From CAVVIO01 sp963748095 (GTDB lineage: Bacteria > Bacteroidota > Bacteroidia > Bacteroidales > UBA10428): a stretch of 64,000 nucleotides of DNA. Under the pieces are notes generated by a model. The model was not told the origin of the DNA and ran no database searches. It saw only the letters and a list, made by a program, of their open reading frames with translations. The stretch lies in contig CAVVIO010000037.1 in NCBI GenBank assembly GCA_963748095.1, positions 8,426 through 72,425 on the forward strand. Reading direction: 5' to 3'. Below, in pieces: positions 34,641 through 45,079 of this stretch. Every line of letters starts with the position of its first letter. The first letter of the stretch is position 1. Made by a program: the position numbers and the translations under genes.

Positions 34641-35549
34641 TTAAATCAATCCTAAAATTGTTGTTATAATGGCTTGTCTGATGAATACACCATTTAAAGC
34701 CTGGGTAAAATAATAAGCTTTTTCATTACTGTCTACATCCTGATCTATTTCATTCACACGGGGAAGAGGATGCAGTACTTTTGCGTTTGATTTTGTTAAT
34801 TCCAGCATTTCGTTCTTTAAAACATAAGCGTTTTTAGTGCGTTCATATTCAATCGGATCAGAAAACCTTTCTTTCTGTACCCTTGTCATGTAAATAATAT
34901 CGGCTCTTGAAATAATGTCCGTAAAATCTTTGTGCTCATAGTATTTCAATCCGAGATTATTCAGATAAATTTTATATTCTTCAGGCATTTTTAATTCATC
35001 GGGTGAGATAAAATTAAAAGTGGTTTTAAATTTCGACATGGCCATCAGTAGGGAATGCACGGTACGTCCGTATTTCAGGTCACCTACCATGAAGATGTTC
35101 AGGTTATCGAGTGTACCCTGTGTCTTTTGAATGGAATACAGATCAAGCAGGGTTTGAGTAGGATGTTGATTCGCACCATCTCCGGCGTTGATAATGGGTA
35201 CATTGGTGATTTCACTGGCATACCTGGCACTTCCTTCCAGGGGATGGCGCATTACGATAAGATCGCAATAGTTGCTTACAACCTTAATCGTATCGTACAA
35301 TGTTTCACCTTTGGTAACTGATGATGAATTGGAATCGCTGAATCCGATTACCCTTCCGCCCAATTTATTGATGGCGCTTTCAAAACTTAATCTTGTTCTT
35401 GTGGATGGTTCGAAAAACAGGGTTGCAATGACTTTGTTTTTCAGAATGTTGCTGATGGGATTCTTTTCAAATTCAGCAGCAAGGTCTAATATTTTCAGGT
35501 ATTCCTTTTTGTTATAGTCTTCAATGGATACCAGACTTTTATTTTTCAT
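34641..35549 (-). CDS. pyrB: Aspartate carbamoyltransferase catalytic subunit
   Basis: 302 aa. It joins carbamoyl phosphate and aspartate. Carbamoyl-phosphate site FFEPSTRTRLSFESA (~45-60), then VMRHPLEGSARYASE, the HPTQTLLDLYSI motif, and the aspartate-binding MTRVQKERF and LHPLPRVNEID. Full length and paired with pyrI as in allosterically controlled ATCases. Confidence 0.97.
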   Translation of the reverse strand: MKNKSLVSIEDYNKKEYLKILDLAAEFEKNPISNILKNKVIATLFFEPSTRTRLSFESAINKLGGRVIGFSDSNSSSVTKGETLYDTIKVVSNYCDLIVMRHPLEGSARYASEITNVPIINAGDGANQHPTQTLLDLYSIQKTQGTLDNLNIFMVGDLKYGRTVHSLLMAMSKFKTTFNFISPDELKMPEEYKIYLNNLGLKYYEHKDFTDIISRADIIYMTRVQKERFSDPIEYERTKNAYVLKNEMLELTKSNAKVLHPLPRVNEIDQDVDSNEKAYYFTQALNGVFIRQAIITTILGLI

Positions 35550-35742
35550 TATACATAGATTTTAATTTCAGGGATTATGAGTAAAGATAAATAAGTTATA
35601 ATTCTTTGTAAATAGTTGTTCATATTAATTCATAAAAAATGGTGGCCAGTAATTAACGGGGCTATTTAACCGCAAGTATTAGTAACTTTATGTACTATAA
35701 AGTATGTATTGTTTCATAACTCTCATTATAAATTTAATATAA

Positions 35743-36354
35743 TTAGTTATTGTTTTCCTGTTTAGTTATTTTCAGTGATTGTATGGTTTCCAGCCTGTTT
35801 GTAATACGTACTGATTCGCTTTGCCTGATCTTTAAACTTATTTCGCATCGCTGATCAAAAACAGGCTTCAGTTGTTCGAGGTTTTCCTCCCGGATTATTC
35901 GCATTACTTTACTCATTTCTGCATAATCAAAATTTATCGTAAATAGGTCTTCTACTATTTTAACAATGATCCTGGCATTGTTTAAAGCATCAGCAGTTGC
36001 AGTTCTGTAAGCTTTAATTAATCCCCCGGTTCCGAGCAGGGTTCCACCGAAATACCTCACTACCACGATGAGAATATCAGAAAGATCTTCGGATAATATC
36101 TGTCCGAAAATTGGTTTCCCGGCTGTTCCTGATGGTTCACCGTCATCGTTCATGCGGTATACTTCTTTTTTGGCTCCCAATCTGTATGCAAAGCAATGGT
36201 GTCGTGCATCGTGATATTGCTTTTTCAGGCTGTCGATAATTTCTTTTATTTCGTCTGGCGTACAAACTGGAAAGGCAAAAGCCAGGAATTTACTGCCTTT
36301 ATCTTTAAATATTCCTTCTGCTTTTCCTGATATGGTTTTGTAGGTATCTTCCAT
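35743..36354 (-). CDS. IMPACT/YigZ family protein
   Basis: 203 aa. The N-terminal UPF0029 domain shows the family signature NDDGEPSGTAGKPIFGQIL and the DILIVVVRYFGGTLLGTGGLIKAYRTA segment. The C-terminal domain (~140-203) is EF-G-V-like. Bacterial YigZ is of uncertain role; eukaryotic IMPACT regulates translation. It starts 21 bases after the DMT transporter gene and is probably co-transcribed with it. Confidence 0.93.
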   Translation of the reverse strand: MEDTYKTISGKAEGIFKDKGSKFLAFAFPVCTPDEIKEIIDSLKKQYHDARHHCFAYRLGAKKEVYRMNDDGEPSGTAGKPIFGQILSEDLSDILIVVVRYFGGTLLGTGGLIKAYRTATADALNNARIIVKIVEDLFTINFDYAEMSKVMRIIREENLEQLKPVFDQRCEISLKIRQSESVRITNRLETIQSLKITKQENNN

Positions 36355-36375
36355 TATTGTATATGTTTTCCCTAC

Positions 36376-37260
36376 TTATTGTGTTAAAAAATATATAGCG
36401 AATAGTGACATAACAATTCCTGTTGCGTTCAGTATACTGATTTTTTCCTTAAAAAACAAAAAACCGGTAATAACAGATACTATCACGATTCCCATATTGT
36501 TCAGGGCAAATATGGATGAACTTTCTAAGAAAATATTGGTGTCTCTATTAAGATTTAGTGTTTTTACCAGGAAATAGACTGAACCAAGATTTGCAAGTCC
36601 CAGCGTAAAACCTGCCAGTAAAACCTTTTTTTTCATTAGATCAGTTATGCTTATTTTTCGGATAATAGAAATGATAATACCGATTAAGGCCGATATTGTA
36701 AAAAGGAAAGCGGTAAATGAAATGGTATTTTTATCGGTAATAAAGTTATATTGTGCATACTTTACAAGGGAATCGACCAGTCCCATACCAATAAAAAGTA
36801 CTATGGGAAGATAGAAATACTTAAAATCTTTTTTCCCGGTCGGTCTTTTCTTATAGATAGTCAGAAAAACTGCAATTAAAGTCAGGCCAATACCAGATAA
36901 GGTAAGGATGTCGGGCCGGTCGTTCCGGTCGATGGATATCGATAGGATGACAGGGAAAATTACCGACATTTTGCTGGAAATAGTTGTAACCACTATTCCG
37001 GACTGCCTTGTAGTCAGACCAACAATATAGAACATAACGATAAAGAATACCCCTATTATAAGTGCCAGGATTATTCCCGGTAAATTAAATTCGCTGAAAA
37101 ATGGAGCACCGGTAATTATTAAAACAGCATAACTGGTAATTGCAGCAACAATGTAATTAACGACAATAACCTGGAAGATCAGATTCTTATGTTGTCCAAC
37201 AAGTTTAAATACTACAAATATAACAGTTGATACCAGTATGCTTAATAGCAGATAAATCAT
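36376..37260 (-). CDS. DMT-superfamily (EamA-like) transporter
   Basis: 294 aa with ten predicted transmembrane helices arranged as two EamA-like halves, starting MIYLLLSILVSTVIFVVFKL and ending VMSLFAIYFLTQ. The second half has the LGSVYFLVKTLNLNRDTNIFL and GIVIVSVITGFLFFKEKISI segments typical of the family. Substrate cannot be told from sequence. Confidence 0.88.
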   Translation of the reverse strand: MIYLLLSILVSTVIFVVFKLVGQHKNLIFQVIVVNYIVAAITSYAVLIITGAPFFSEFNLPGIILALIIGVFFIVMFYIVGLTTRQSGIVVTTISSKMSVIFPVILSISIDRNDRPDILTLSGIGLTLIAVFLTIYKKRPTGKKDFKYFYLPIVLFIGMGLVDSLVKYAQYNFITDKNTISFTAFLFTISALIGIIISIIRKISITDLMKKKVLLAGFTLGLANLGSVYFLVKTLNLNRDTNIFLESSSIFALNNMGIVIVSVITGFLFFKEKISILNATGIVMSLFAIYFLTQ

Positions 37261-37289
37261 TTGTTAGTTTTTCAATTTACTGGTTAAAA

Positions 37290-37321
37290 AAAACAGGTTC
37301 AATAAACATTGAACCTGTTTT
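37290..37321 (-). terminator. Rho-independent terminator of dnaA
   Basis: AAAACAGGTTCAAT / ATTGAACCTGTTTT stem with a 4-base loop, about 25 bases beyond the dnaA stop on the minus strand. A-T runs at both ends would allow it to act in both directions. Confidence 0.8.
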
Positions 37322-37345
37322 CATTAATTTCATAGCCGGATAATA

Positions 37346-38767
37346 TTAAAACTTAAGTTTTTTCTCAATGTCTTCAATTTGAATTCTGAATTGCCGGTCC
37401 GTATCCATCAGGTTGTTTACTGTTTTACAGGCGTGTAGCACGGTAGCATGATCTTTACCCCCGATTTGGGAACCAATAGTTGCCAAAGATGATTTAGTGA
37501 GATTTTTCGAAAAATACATGGCAACCTGTCTGGCCTGAACGATCTCTCTTTTCCTTGTTTTCGACTGGATTAACTCCACTCCGATATCAAAGTAATTGCA
37601 TACCACTTTCTGAATATAATCGATAGAAACTTCGCGTTTTGTATTTTTAATAAGTTTGTCAATCATCTCTTTGGCAAGATCGAGTGTGATTTCCCGTTTG
37701 TTAAGGGTCGATTGTGCCAGAAGCGAAATGAGGGCTCCTTCGAGTTCCCGTATATTATCGGTAATATGTGTGGCAATGTATTCTATTACTTCGTCAGGGA
37801 TTTCAATACCGTCTTTATAAATCTTTTGCCGCAGGATAGCAATACGTGTTTCATAATCGGGTATCTGAAGATCGGCTGAAAGTCCCCATTTAAACCGCGA
37901 GAGCAGCCGTTGTTCAAGTCCCTGCAATTCTACAGGGGGTTTGTCGGAAGTAAGAATAAGCTGTTTTCCGGATTGATGTAAATGGTTGAAAATATGAAAG
38001 AAAGTATCTTGTGTTTTTTCTTTACCGGCAAATTCATGCACATCGTCAATAATCAGTACATCGATCATTTGGTAAAAATGCAGGAAATCATTTTTAGTAT
38101 TGTTACGTATCGATTCTACAAACTGGGTTTGAAATTTATTGGCATTCACATAAAGAACAGTTTTTTCCGGAAATTTTTCTTTCACTTCAATTCCAACTGC
38201 CTGTGCCAGATGGGTTTTACCTAATCCGGAATCCCCATATATTAATAATGGATTAAATGCTGTTCCGCCGGGGTTATTAGCTACTGCATAACCGGCAGAC
38301 CTGGCCAGCCTGTTGCACTCCCCCTCCACAAAATTATCAAATGAATTTTCAGGATTTAACCGTGGATCAATGTTTAATTTTTTAATTCCCGGAATAATAA
38401 AGGGATTTTTAATTGAATTTTCTTCCGTGTCGAGTGGAAAAGATACAGGCCTGTTTTTTATATCAGTTTGATTTTTAGCAGGCAATTTAACAGTATAAGG
38501 ACTGGGATTGCTGAACCCATTATTTTCCATAACAACGCTGTATTCGAGCTTTGCATCAAAACCTAACTCTTTTCTTAAGGTTTTACTGATAATTTCAATA
38601 TACTTTTCTTCGAGGTATTCATAGAAAAACGGACTCGGTACCTGAATGGTTAATACATTTTTTTCAAGTTTTAAGGGGACGATAGGCTCAAACCAGGTTC
38701 TGAAACTAATTGAGGGTACGTTGTCCTTAATAATTTTTAAACAATTATTCCAAACCTCCTTATGCAT
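37346..38767 (-). CDS. dnaA: Chromosomal replication initiator DnaA
   Basis: 473 aa, complete. Domain I (~1-85, WNNCLKIIKDNVPSISFRTW), a variable linker to ~135, AAA+ domain III with Walker A GDSGLGKTHLAQA, Walker B VLIIDDVHEF and the sensor region LTSDKPPVEL, and DNA-binding domain IV with the DnaA-box signature GGKDHATVLHACKTV. There is no dnaN beside it and no DnaA boxes in the upstream gap, so this is not evidence for oriC. Confidence 0.98.
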   Translation of the reverse strand: MHKEVWNNCLKIIKDNVPSISFRTWFEPIVPLKLEKNVLTIQVPSPFFYEYLEEKYIEIISKTLRKELGFDAKLEYSVVMENNGFSNPSPYTVKLPAKNQTDIKNRPVSFPLDTEENSIKNPFIIPGIKKLNIDPRLNPENSFDNFVEGECNRLARSAGYAVANNPGGTAFNPLLIYGDSGLGKTHLAQAVGIEVKEKFPEKTVLYVNANKFQTQFVESIRNNTKNDFLHFYQMIDVLIIDDVHEFAGKEKTQDTFFHIFNHLHQSGKQLILTSDKPPVELQGLEQRLLSRFKWGLSADLQIPDYETRIAILRQKIYKDGIEIPDEVIEYIATHITDNIRELEGALISLLAQSTLNKREITLDLAKEMIDKLIKNTKREVSIDYIQKVVCNYFDIGVELIQSKTRKREIVQARQVAMYFSKNLTKSSLATIGSQIGGKDHATVLHACKTVNNLMDTDRQFRIQIEDIEKKLKF

Positions 38768-39121
38768 TTTGGTATACTTTTTAGTTTTAGTAGGTTAGTC
38801 TTATATGGTGTCTTATTTTTTCTACTAGCAAGATTGTGAAAAAATAATTAAAAAAAAAATTGTTTTACTCTTGATTTATTTAATTTAAACATATAGGTTT
38901 TATACTCAGAAATTTAAAAATTAATAAAAATTAAAATATTTTTAAAACATTAATAATCAGTTAGATTATAATATTATTTCAATAATGGATTGTTAATTAA
39001 ATGTTTAGAAAATTTTAATTAAAGTATAAATTAGAGGTAGTCCATCTTTTTTTGTTGAAAATGAAAAATCATTCTTTAAATATTAACTAAAATTTAAAGA
39101 ATTAAAATTGTTAATATCTTT
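38768..39121. other. Very AT-rich gap upstream of dnaA
   Basis: 354 bases with long A and T runs. I looked for TTATCCACA-type boxes on both strands and found none. No ORF. It carries the dnaA promoter by position only. Confidence 0.5.
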
Positions 39122-40063
39122 TTACTTGTTATTTTCTTTATCTTTCTTTCCAAAAACAGAAAAATGAACATATCGTTTGGGGTGTGCATACAGATCCTTT
39201 AGTAATTGGTTCAGACTTTCCGAAGCATTTTTCAGGTTATAATATAAGGTATCATTATTTACAAGCAGACCTAAAGAACCTTCTCCGTCCTTGATCGATG
39301 CAAGTATGCTGTCAGCACTGATTAATGAACGGTTTGCGTTTGCTATCATTGTTTTTATGTTGGTCTTTGATAAAGAATCGCTTAAACTGGAAACATTATG
39401 AATAATATTTGTCAATTGTTCATTATTATTCTTAAGATTTTGAGATACACTTTTCAGATTATTCATCGATTCATTTATATCACCATTTTTGCCCAATGAT
39501 TGACTTAAGGAATTGGCAACAGAACCAAAATCTTCAATTGCTTTGCGCAGGTTTTCCCTGGTTGAATCGTCAAAAACCCTGTTAACTGAAGTTATGGATG
39601 TATCTAACGAGGTAAGCATAACTTCTGCCTTTTTAGTAAGCAAATCCAATACCCCGGAAAGCCCCTTATCAATACCTGACAGTAAGGTATCGCCAGGAAC
39701 ATAATATTCATTGGAATTGCTAAATATCAGTTTCATATCCTTTGTCGATGATATCGGGCTGGAGCTGATTAATTGTGCAACAGAATTTTTTGGAATTTTT
39801 ACACGTTCTTCCAACGAGAATTTGACAATAAATTTTCCTGATTTCTTATAATCGAATTTAATGGAATTAACAGATCCCACTTTATAACCCCTTAGCGAAA
39901 CAGAACTTGATTCTATTAATCCGTCGATATTGTCGTAAATGGCATAATACGAATCTCTTGGTTTGAATATGTTACGGCTTTTTAGAAAACTATAACCCCA
40001 GATAAATAATGCTATGATAATGATGGCTATTAACCCAATTTTTGCTTCTTTATATAATTTCAT
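39122..40063 (-). CDS. mlaD: MlaD/MCE-domain protein
   Basis: 313 aa. One N-terminal membrane helix (IGLIAIIIIALFIWGYSFL), then an MCE domain at ~35-120 (YYAIYDNIDGLIESSSVSLR, GYKVGSVNSIKF, SISPIS-like loop), then a long helical coiled C-terminus full of Asn/Ser/Leu. MCE proteins form periplasmic rings that carry phospholipids between membranes. No mlaE/mlaF here. It follows the amidase gene by 11 bases. Confidence 0.9.
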   Translation of the reverse strand: MKLYKEAKIGLIAIIIIALFIWGYSFLKSRNIFKPRDSYYAIYDNIDGLIESSSVSLRGYKVGSVNSIKFDYKKSGKFIVKFSLEERVKIPKNSVAQLISSSPISSTKDMKLIFSNSNEYYVPGDTLLSGIDKGLSGVLDLLTKKAEVMLTSLDTSITSVNRVFDDSTRENLRKAIEDFGSVANSLSQSLGKNGDINESMNNLKSVSQNLKNNNEQLTNIIHNVSSLSDSLSKTNIKTMIANANRSLISADSILASIKDGEGSLGLLVNNDTLYYNLKNASESLNQLLKDLYAHPKRYVHFSVFGKKDKENNK

Positions 40064-40074
40064 TGTAAAAAAAG

Positions 40075-41340
40075 TTAGTTATTAATTTCTTTTAGAGCTT
40101 CATCTAATGGTATAATCTGTCCGTTTTTCAGAGCTATGATAAATGCATCAGGAAACCTGTTCTTAACCCATTTACTATATTCTTCAACTTTGGAATAGCT
40201 ATATTCTGTCCCAACGGCATACTTATAAATATTTCCCACATGAAATACTTCTACATCATTGAAATCTTTAAAAAGATCATTGTTCAGAGGAATCACCTGA
40301 CTAGAAGCAGTAATCTGAACTTTAAAAAGAATACCCTTATTATTTATTGCTGTTGAAATCGTATCCTTTGTACTGATATTTGATACCGTATCTGAATTTT
40401 TAGCTTCAGGGACCGGAGTTTTTTCTGACAAAGTTTTTGAAGCTGATGGTGTTATTATTTTTACCGTATCTGACTTAAATACCACATTCGATGCTGGTTT
40501 GGCAAGTTCTTGAGCCAAAATAGCTTTCGATTCAACACTGTGTTTGTATTCTTTAAATGCCCTGTAAATAGCTGATGCAATATAATCCTGGCCCTGTTCC
40601 GATGTCAGAAATCTTTCTTCATTTTTATTGGTGATAAAGCCGGTTTCCACCAACACACCGGGCATGGATGTCTGAGCAAGTACAAGAAGTCCCTGTCTCT
40701 TTACGCCACGGTCCAGCCGTTTTGCCCTGTTTTGGAATTGATCCTGCACATCGTTCGCAAAATCTATACTTTGTTTATCATATATATTTTGCATCAATTT
40801 GAAAATGATATAAGATTCGGAAGAGTTAGGATCAAAACCTTCATATCGGGTCGAATAATCATCTTCAAGCAGGATTACAGAATTTTCACGTTTGGCTACC
40901 TCAAAATTTTCATTTTCACGGTGCAATCCCAATACCAGTGTTTCTGTGCCGTAAATAGCCGGATTAGCAAGCCCGTTGGCATGTATGGAAATAAAAAGAT
41001 CGGCATCATTTTCATTGGCGATCTCAGCACGTTTGTATAGCGGAACAAATACATCAGTGGTACGGGTATATATCACATTTACATCATTGAAATTTTCTTC
41101 AATGTACTTCCCAAGTTTTAATGCAATTGCCAGTACCACATCTTTTTCCATAGAATGTCTGCCCAACGCACCGGAGTCTTTTCCACCATGTCCCGGATCA
41201 ATTACAACTGTTTTTACCTTATACTTGTCTATGCCGTCAGCATAGGCATAGAATTTGTTAATAAAAAACAGTCCGATGCATACAAGAATAAAAAAAAGAA
41301 AACGTTTTTGGTTGAAGAAGTGTGAATTTTTTTTTTGCAT
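40075..41340 (-). CDS. N-acetylmuramoyl-L-alanine amidase with SPOR-like C-terminus
   Basis: 421 aa. A signal anchor at ~13-33 is followed by an Amidase_3 domain (~42-270): zinc His in VVIDPGHGGKDSGALG, Glu in MEKDVVLAIALKLG, second His in DLFISIHANG, and catalytic Glu in VLVETGFITN. The C-terminal ~90 residues (ILFKVQITASSQ ... YKYAVGTEYSYSKVEEYSKWV) look like a SPOR peptidoglycan-binding domain. It cleaves stem peptides during division. Divergent from lptD. Confidence 0.93.
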   Translation of the reverse strand: MQKKNSHFFNQKRFLFFILVCIGLFFINKFYAYADGIDKYKVKTVVIDPGHGGKDSGALGRHSMEKDVVLAIALKLGKYIEENFNDVNVIYTRTTDVFVPLYKRAEIANENDADLFISIHANGLANPAIYGTETLVLGLHRENENFEVAKRENSVILLEDDYSTRYEGFDPNSSESYIIFKLMQNIYDKQSIDFANDVQDQFQNRAKRLDRGVKRQGLLVLAQTSMPGVLVETGFITNKNEERFLTSEQGQDYIASAIYRAFKEYKHSVESKAILAQELAKPASNVVFKSDTVKIITPSASKTLSEKTPVPEAKNSDTVSNISTKDTISTAINNKGILFKVQITASSQVIPLNNDLFKDFNDVEVFHVGNIYKYAVGTEYSYSKVEEYSKWVKNRFPDAFIIALKNGQIIPLDEALKEINN

Positions 41341-41367
41341 TGAAATCTGTTTAATTTATTAGCTTTG
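41335..41367 (+). promoter_or_regulatory. Candidate promoter of the lptD-ridA unit
   Basis: TTG at 41335-41337 and TAGCTTTG at 41360-41367 with a 22-base spacer. The -7 box includes the TTG codon at 41365, so transcription should begin downstream of it and translation from that codon is unlikely. Confidence 0.45.
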
Positions 41368-41379
41368 CAGCTCTCGAAT

Positions 41380-44122
41380 GTGATTCAAAATTGTACAAAA
41401 ATAGCATATAAATTGTTTACAAGGGTACTGAAAACTTGTTTCATTTCAACATTCATTCTGTTTTTCTTAACAGGAAACTACTCATTTGCACAGACAGATG
41501 AAATGGATTCTATTGGGAACACCCTTAATATTGCAAAAAAAAGCCTGAATGACACCCTGAAAATCGATACATTGATAAACAAAGGATTGAGTGACACTCT
41601 TAAAACAGATACACTTGCCGGGCGATCAAAGAAACGGGAAGAAGTGCTGTCCTCAAAAGTAGAATACTCCTCCAGTGACTCAATGATTATTTCCATTAAA
41701 AACAAGAAGATGTATCTGTTTAACAACGCAGAAGTTAAATACGGTGAGATTGATCTGAAGGCTTCCTATGTTGAATTCGACATGAAAGATAACACTGTAA
41801 TAGCTAGGGGATTACCTGACAGTACGGGTAAAATGGCTGGAACACCGGTATTTACGGAAGGTAAAGAAGAATTTGAATCAGCGACATTAAAATACAACTT
41901 CAAATCGAAAAAAGGTTATATAAGTAAGGTATTTACCGAAGAGGGAGACGGTTACCTGCATAGTAGTATTACCAAGCGATTACCTAGTGGGCAAATTAAT
42001 GTAAAAAACGGTAAATATACCACGTGTGATCTGGAACATCCTCATTTTTACCTGGCTTTAAGCAAGGCCATCGTCATTCCGAATGATAAGATTATAGCAG
42101 GTCCGTCATACATGGTACTCGAAGATATTCCCCTGCCAATCATCTTACCGTTTGGATATTTTCCGAATTCTCAAACTCGTACTTCCGGGTTAATTTTTCC
42201 TAGGTACGGGCAGGAGCAACGACGGGGATTCTATCTGCGGGGTGGGGGCTGGTATTTTGCACTTAACGATTATTTTGATTTAAGTATAATTGGTGATGTT
42301 TATTCGAAAGGTACTTTTGGCATTACAACACAATCGAATTATCGTAAACGATATAAATACAGTGGCTGCTGTTTCTTTTAATTTTGTCAGGAATAAGGTG
42401 GATGATGATCCTTTATTTGCACGAACTAAAGATTATTCTTTTACATGGCAGCATAGTCAAGACCAAAAAGCGAATCCCACCCAGTCATTTTCAGCCAGTG
42501 TAAATATGAGTTCAACATCATATGATAAAAATCAAAGTTATAATTACCAGACGCAACTTACAAACACAAAACAATCCAGTATTTCATTTTCAAAGAACTG
42601 GCCGGGAACTCCTTTCAATCTCTCTGCCAGTTTAAACCAATCTCAGAATAGCCGGACCAAGGTAGTGAACCTAAATCTTCCAAGTGTTTCGTTCAATATG
42701 AGTACCATTTATCCCTTCAGGAAAAAATCGGGTTCCGGCGAATATAAGTGGTATGAGAATATAGGATTAAGTTATTCTGCCAACCTGGAAAATCGGATAA
42801 ATACGAAAGATTCTTTACTTTTTACTTCGTACACTCTTAAACATATGGATAATGGTTTTAAGCAAAATATTCCATTTTACATTAATTTAAAACCACTTAA
42901 AATAGTAACTGTTAGTCCCAGTTTAAATTATAGCGGTGTGCTTTATACCCGTTCTATAAAGAAAAGGTTTGTTAGGGTAGGTGATATTACCCAGGGAGGA
43001 GTAGCCAGAGATACAATTATTACAGATACAATATATGGTTTGAAATATGCACAGGCTTTTTATCCTTCTATCTCTGCTTCTATCAATCCTAAAATTTATG
43101 GTATGTTTGTATCGAAAAACCCGAATTCCTATATTGAAGCAGTTCGTCATTTTATGCAACCGAGTATAGGATTTTCATTTGTTCCGGATTTAAGAGGAAT
43201 AATGCCCAGTTATAAAGATACTCTTTCTTACCCTTCACCCACTGACCCAAATAAAACTATAAAAAAACCATATTCCTATTTTGATTCGGAAATATACCCA
43301 CCACCTTCATTTAGCGGAAAAAGCGGAAATATCACTTTTGGCCTGAATAATAACCTTGAAATGAAAGTAAGGCCAAAGAATGATACAACAGGCAAGGCTA
43401 AAAAGATTAGCATCCTGGACAATTTAAATTTTTCAACAAGTTATAATCCTTTTGCTGATTCGCTAAGATGGTCGGATATTTCGATGAATGGAGGTACCCG
43501 TTTGTTTAACAATAAGATCAACATCCGTTTCGGGGGGAATTTTAGTCCTTATGCAATTGATAGCAGTGGAAATAAATACAATACGTTTGAATTTTCAAAA
43601 TATGGTAAAATTGCAAGATTAACCAGAGCTAATATCAGCATGGGGATGTCATTTTCTTCAGCAGCAGGTAAGGATAAACAGAATAAAACTAATTCCCAGC
43701 AAGACCAGCAACAAACAGATGCCCGGTTAAATCCTGAAGCAGGAACCGATATTTCGAGTGAAAATGATGTCTATGGCAACTATGTTGATTTCAAGATTCC
43801 CTGGAGCTTTCGGATAAATTATAACTGGACATATAGTAAATCTGCCTATAAAGCTTCTTTTCAAAACTCGATCAGTTTATCCGGGGATTTTAGTCTTACT
43901 CCAAAATGGAAAATCGGTGCAAATTCCGGCTACGACTTCATCGCCAAAAAAATTGTCTCTACCAATTTAAGCATATATCGCGACCTGCATTGCTGGCAAA
44001 TGAATTTTTCCATGGTACCATTCGGATATTATAAAAGCTATTCGTTTACCATCAGGGCAAAAGCTGCCCTACTGCAGGATCTTAAAATTGATAAGAAAGG
44101 TTCCTGGTACGATAATTACTAA
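41380..44122 (+). CDS. lptD: LPS-assembly protein LptD homologue, frameshifted
   Basis: ~914 aa outer-membrane protein. The signal peptide region is LKTCFISTFILFFLTGNYSFAQ. Residues ~90-240 are an OstA/LptA-like beta-jellyroll (KKMYLFNNAEVKYGEIDLKA, ARGLPDSTGKMAGTPVFTEG), then LPSGQINVKNGKYTTCDLEHPH and LPLPIILPFGYFP-like plug entry, then a long barrel. The frame breaks at 42367: removing one T changes YSGCCFF-stop into YSGAVSFNFVRNKVDDDP, which continues to 44122. There is no ATG; GTG at 41380 or TTG at 41413 are the likely starts because a TTG at 41365 overlaps the -7 box. Confidence 0.85.
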
Positions 44123-44180
44123 TAAATTATCTAACTTAGTTAGATAAAATAATGAAAAGAAATTAGTTTAATCAATCGTC

Positions 44181-44555
44181 ATGAAAAAAATTATTTACAC
44201 TGAAAAGGCACCGCAGGCTATTGGTCCCTATAGCCAGGCTGTTGAAAAGAATGGCATACTTTATATCAGCGGTCAGATACCATTAAACCAGGAGGGGAAA
44301 ATGGTGGGCGATAACATCACAGAACAAACCGGTCAGGTAATGAAAAATATTGATGCCATACTGAAAGAGGCCGGGTATACTTTTGATGATGTGGTTAAAT
44401 CGACCTGTTTGCTCAAAAACATTAGCGATTTTCAGGCGATGAATGAGGTGTATGGAAAATATTATACTGATAATCCACCGGCAAGAGCAGCTTATGAGGT
44501 GGCAGCTTTACCAAAAGGGGCGCTTGTAGAAATCGAAACAATTGCCATTAAATAA
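44181..44555 (+). CDS. ridA: RidA family enamine/imine deaminase
   Basis: 124 aa, full length. It hydrolyses reactive enamines such as 2-aminoacrylate made by PLP enzymes. Motifs: KAPQAIGPYSQAVEKNGILYISGQIPL, MKNIDAILKEAGYTFDDVVKSTCLLKNI, the catalytic Arg in PPARAAYEVAALPKGALVEIE. It follows lptD by 58 bases and precedes a perfect terminator. Confidence 0.97.
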   Translation: MKKIIYTEKAPQAIGPYSQAVEKNGILYISGQIPLNQEGKMVGDNITEQTGQVMKNIDAILKEAGYTFDDVVKSTCLLKNISDFQAMNEVYGKYYTDNPPARAAYEVAALPKGALVEIETIAIK

Positions 44556-44584
44556 AAAAATGCCCCGATATCGGGGCATTTTTT
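44555..44584. terminator. Bidirectional terminator between ridA and rplI
   Basis: A near-perfect palindrome with A-run, TGCCCCGA/TCGGGGCA stem and T-run. It serves ridA (plus) and the convergent rpsF-rpsR-rplI unit (minus). Confidence 0.9.
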
Positions 44585-44617
44585 ATATTGTACTGTATCG
44601 TATCTTCTTATTTTATT

Positions 44618-45064
44618 CTATTCAGTGACAATTTCAAAGGGTATTTCTGCATAAACTTCTTTATGAAGTTTAATCTTGGCAGTATATTTTCCAACTTCTT
44701 TAATAAGCTCATCTTTGATAGAAATAGTTTTGCGTTCGATATCAAATCCTTTTTCTTTCAATGCTTCTGAAATTTGTATGGTATTTACCGAACCAAAGAT
44801 TTTACCTTTTGAGCTGGTTTTTGCACCGATTGTTAATGAAACATCTTTTAATTTTTCAGCAATTGCCAATGCTTCATTTTTTATCTTTTCCTCTTTATGT
44901 GCTCTCTGCCTTAAGTACTCTTCATGAATTTTTTTTGCAGAAGCAGTTGCATTAATAGCCATTCCTTTTGGAATAAGGTAATTTCTGGCATAGCCGTTCT
45001 TTACGCTTATAATGTCGTCTTTATCTCCTAAAGTGGGAATATCTTGTTTTAATATAATTTCCAT
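44618..45064 (-). CDS. rplI: 50S ribosomal protein L9
   Basis: 148 aa. The N-terminal domain starts MEIILKQDIPTLGDKDDIIS with VKNGYARNYLIPKGMA. A central helix and the C-terminal domain (GAKTSSKGKIFGSVNTIQIS) follow. Third gene of the rpsF-rpsR-rplI operon, 15 bases after rpsR. Confidence 0.98.
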   Translation of the reverse strand: MEIILKQDIPTLGDKDDIISVKNGYARNYLIPKGMAINATASAKKIHEEYLRQRAHKEEKIKNEALAIAEKLKDVSLTIGAKTSSKGKIFGSVNTIQISEALKEKGFDIERKTISIKDELIKEVGKYTAKIKLHKEVYAEIPFEIVTE

Positions 45065-45079
45065 GATGTTTCCGTTATT

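Noticed and set aside
38768..39121. Possible oriC beside dnaA
   Set aside because: No DnaA boxes or GATC-like clusters; no dnaN/recF neighbours. AT-richness alone is not enough.
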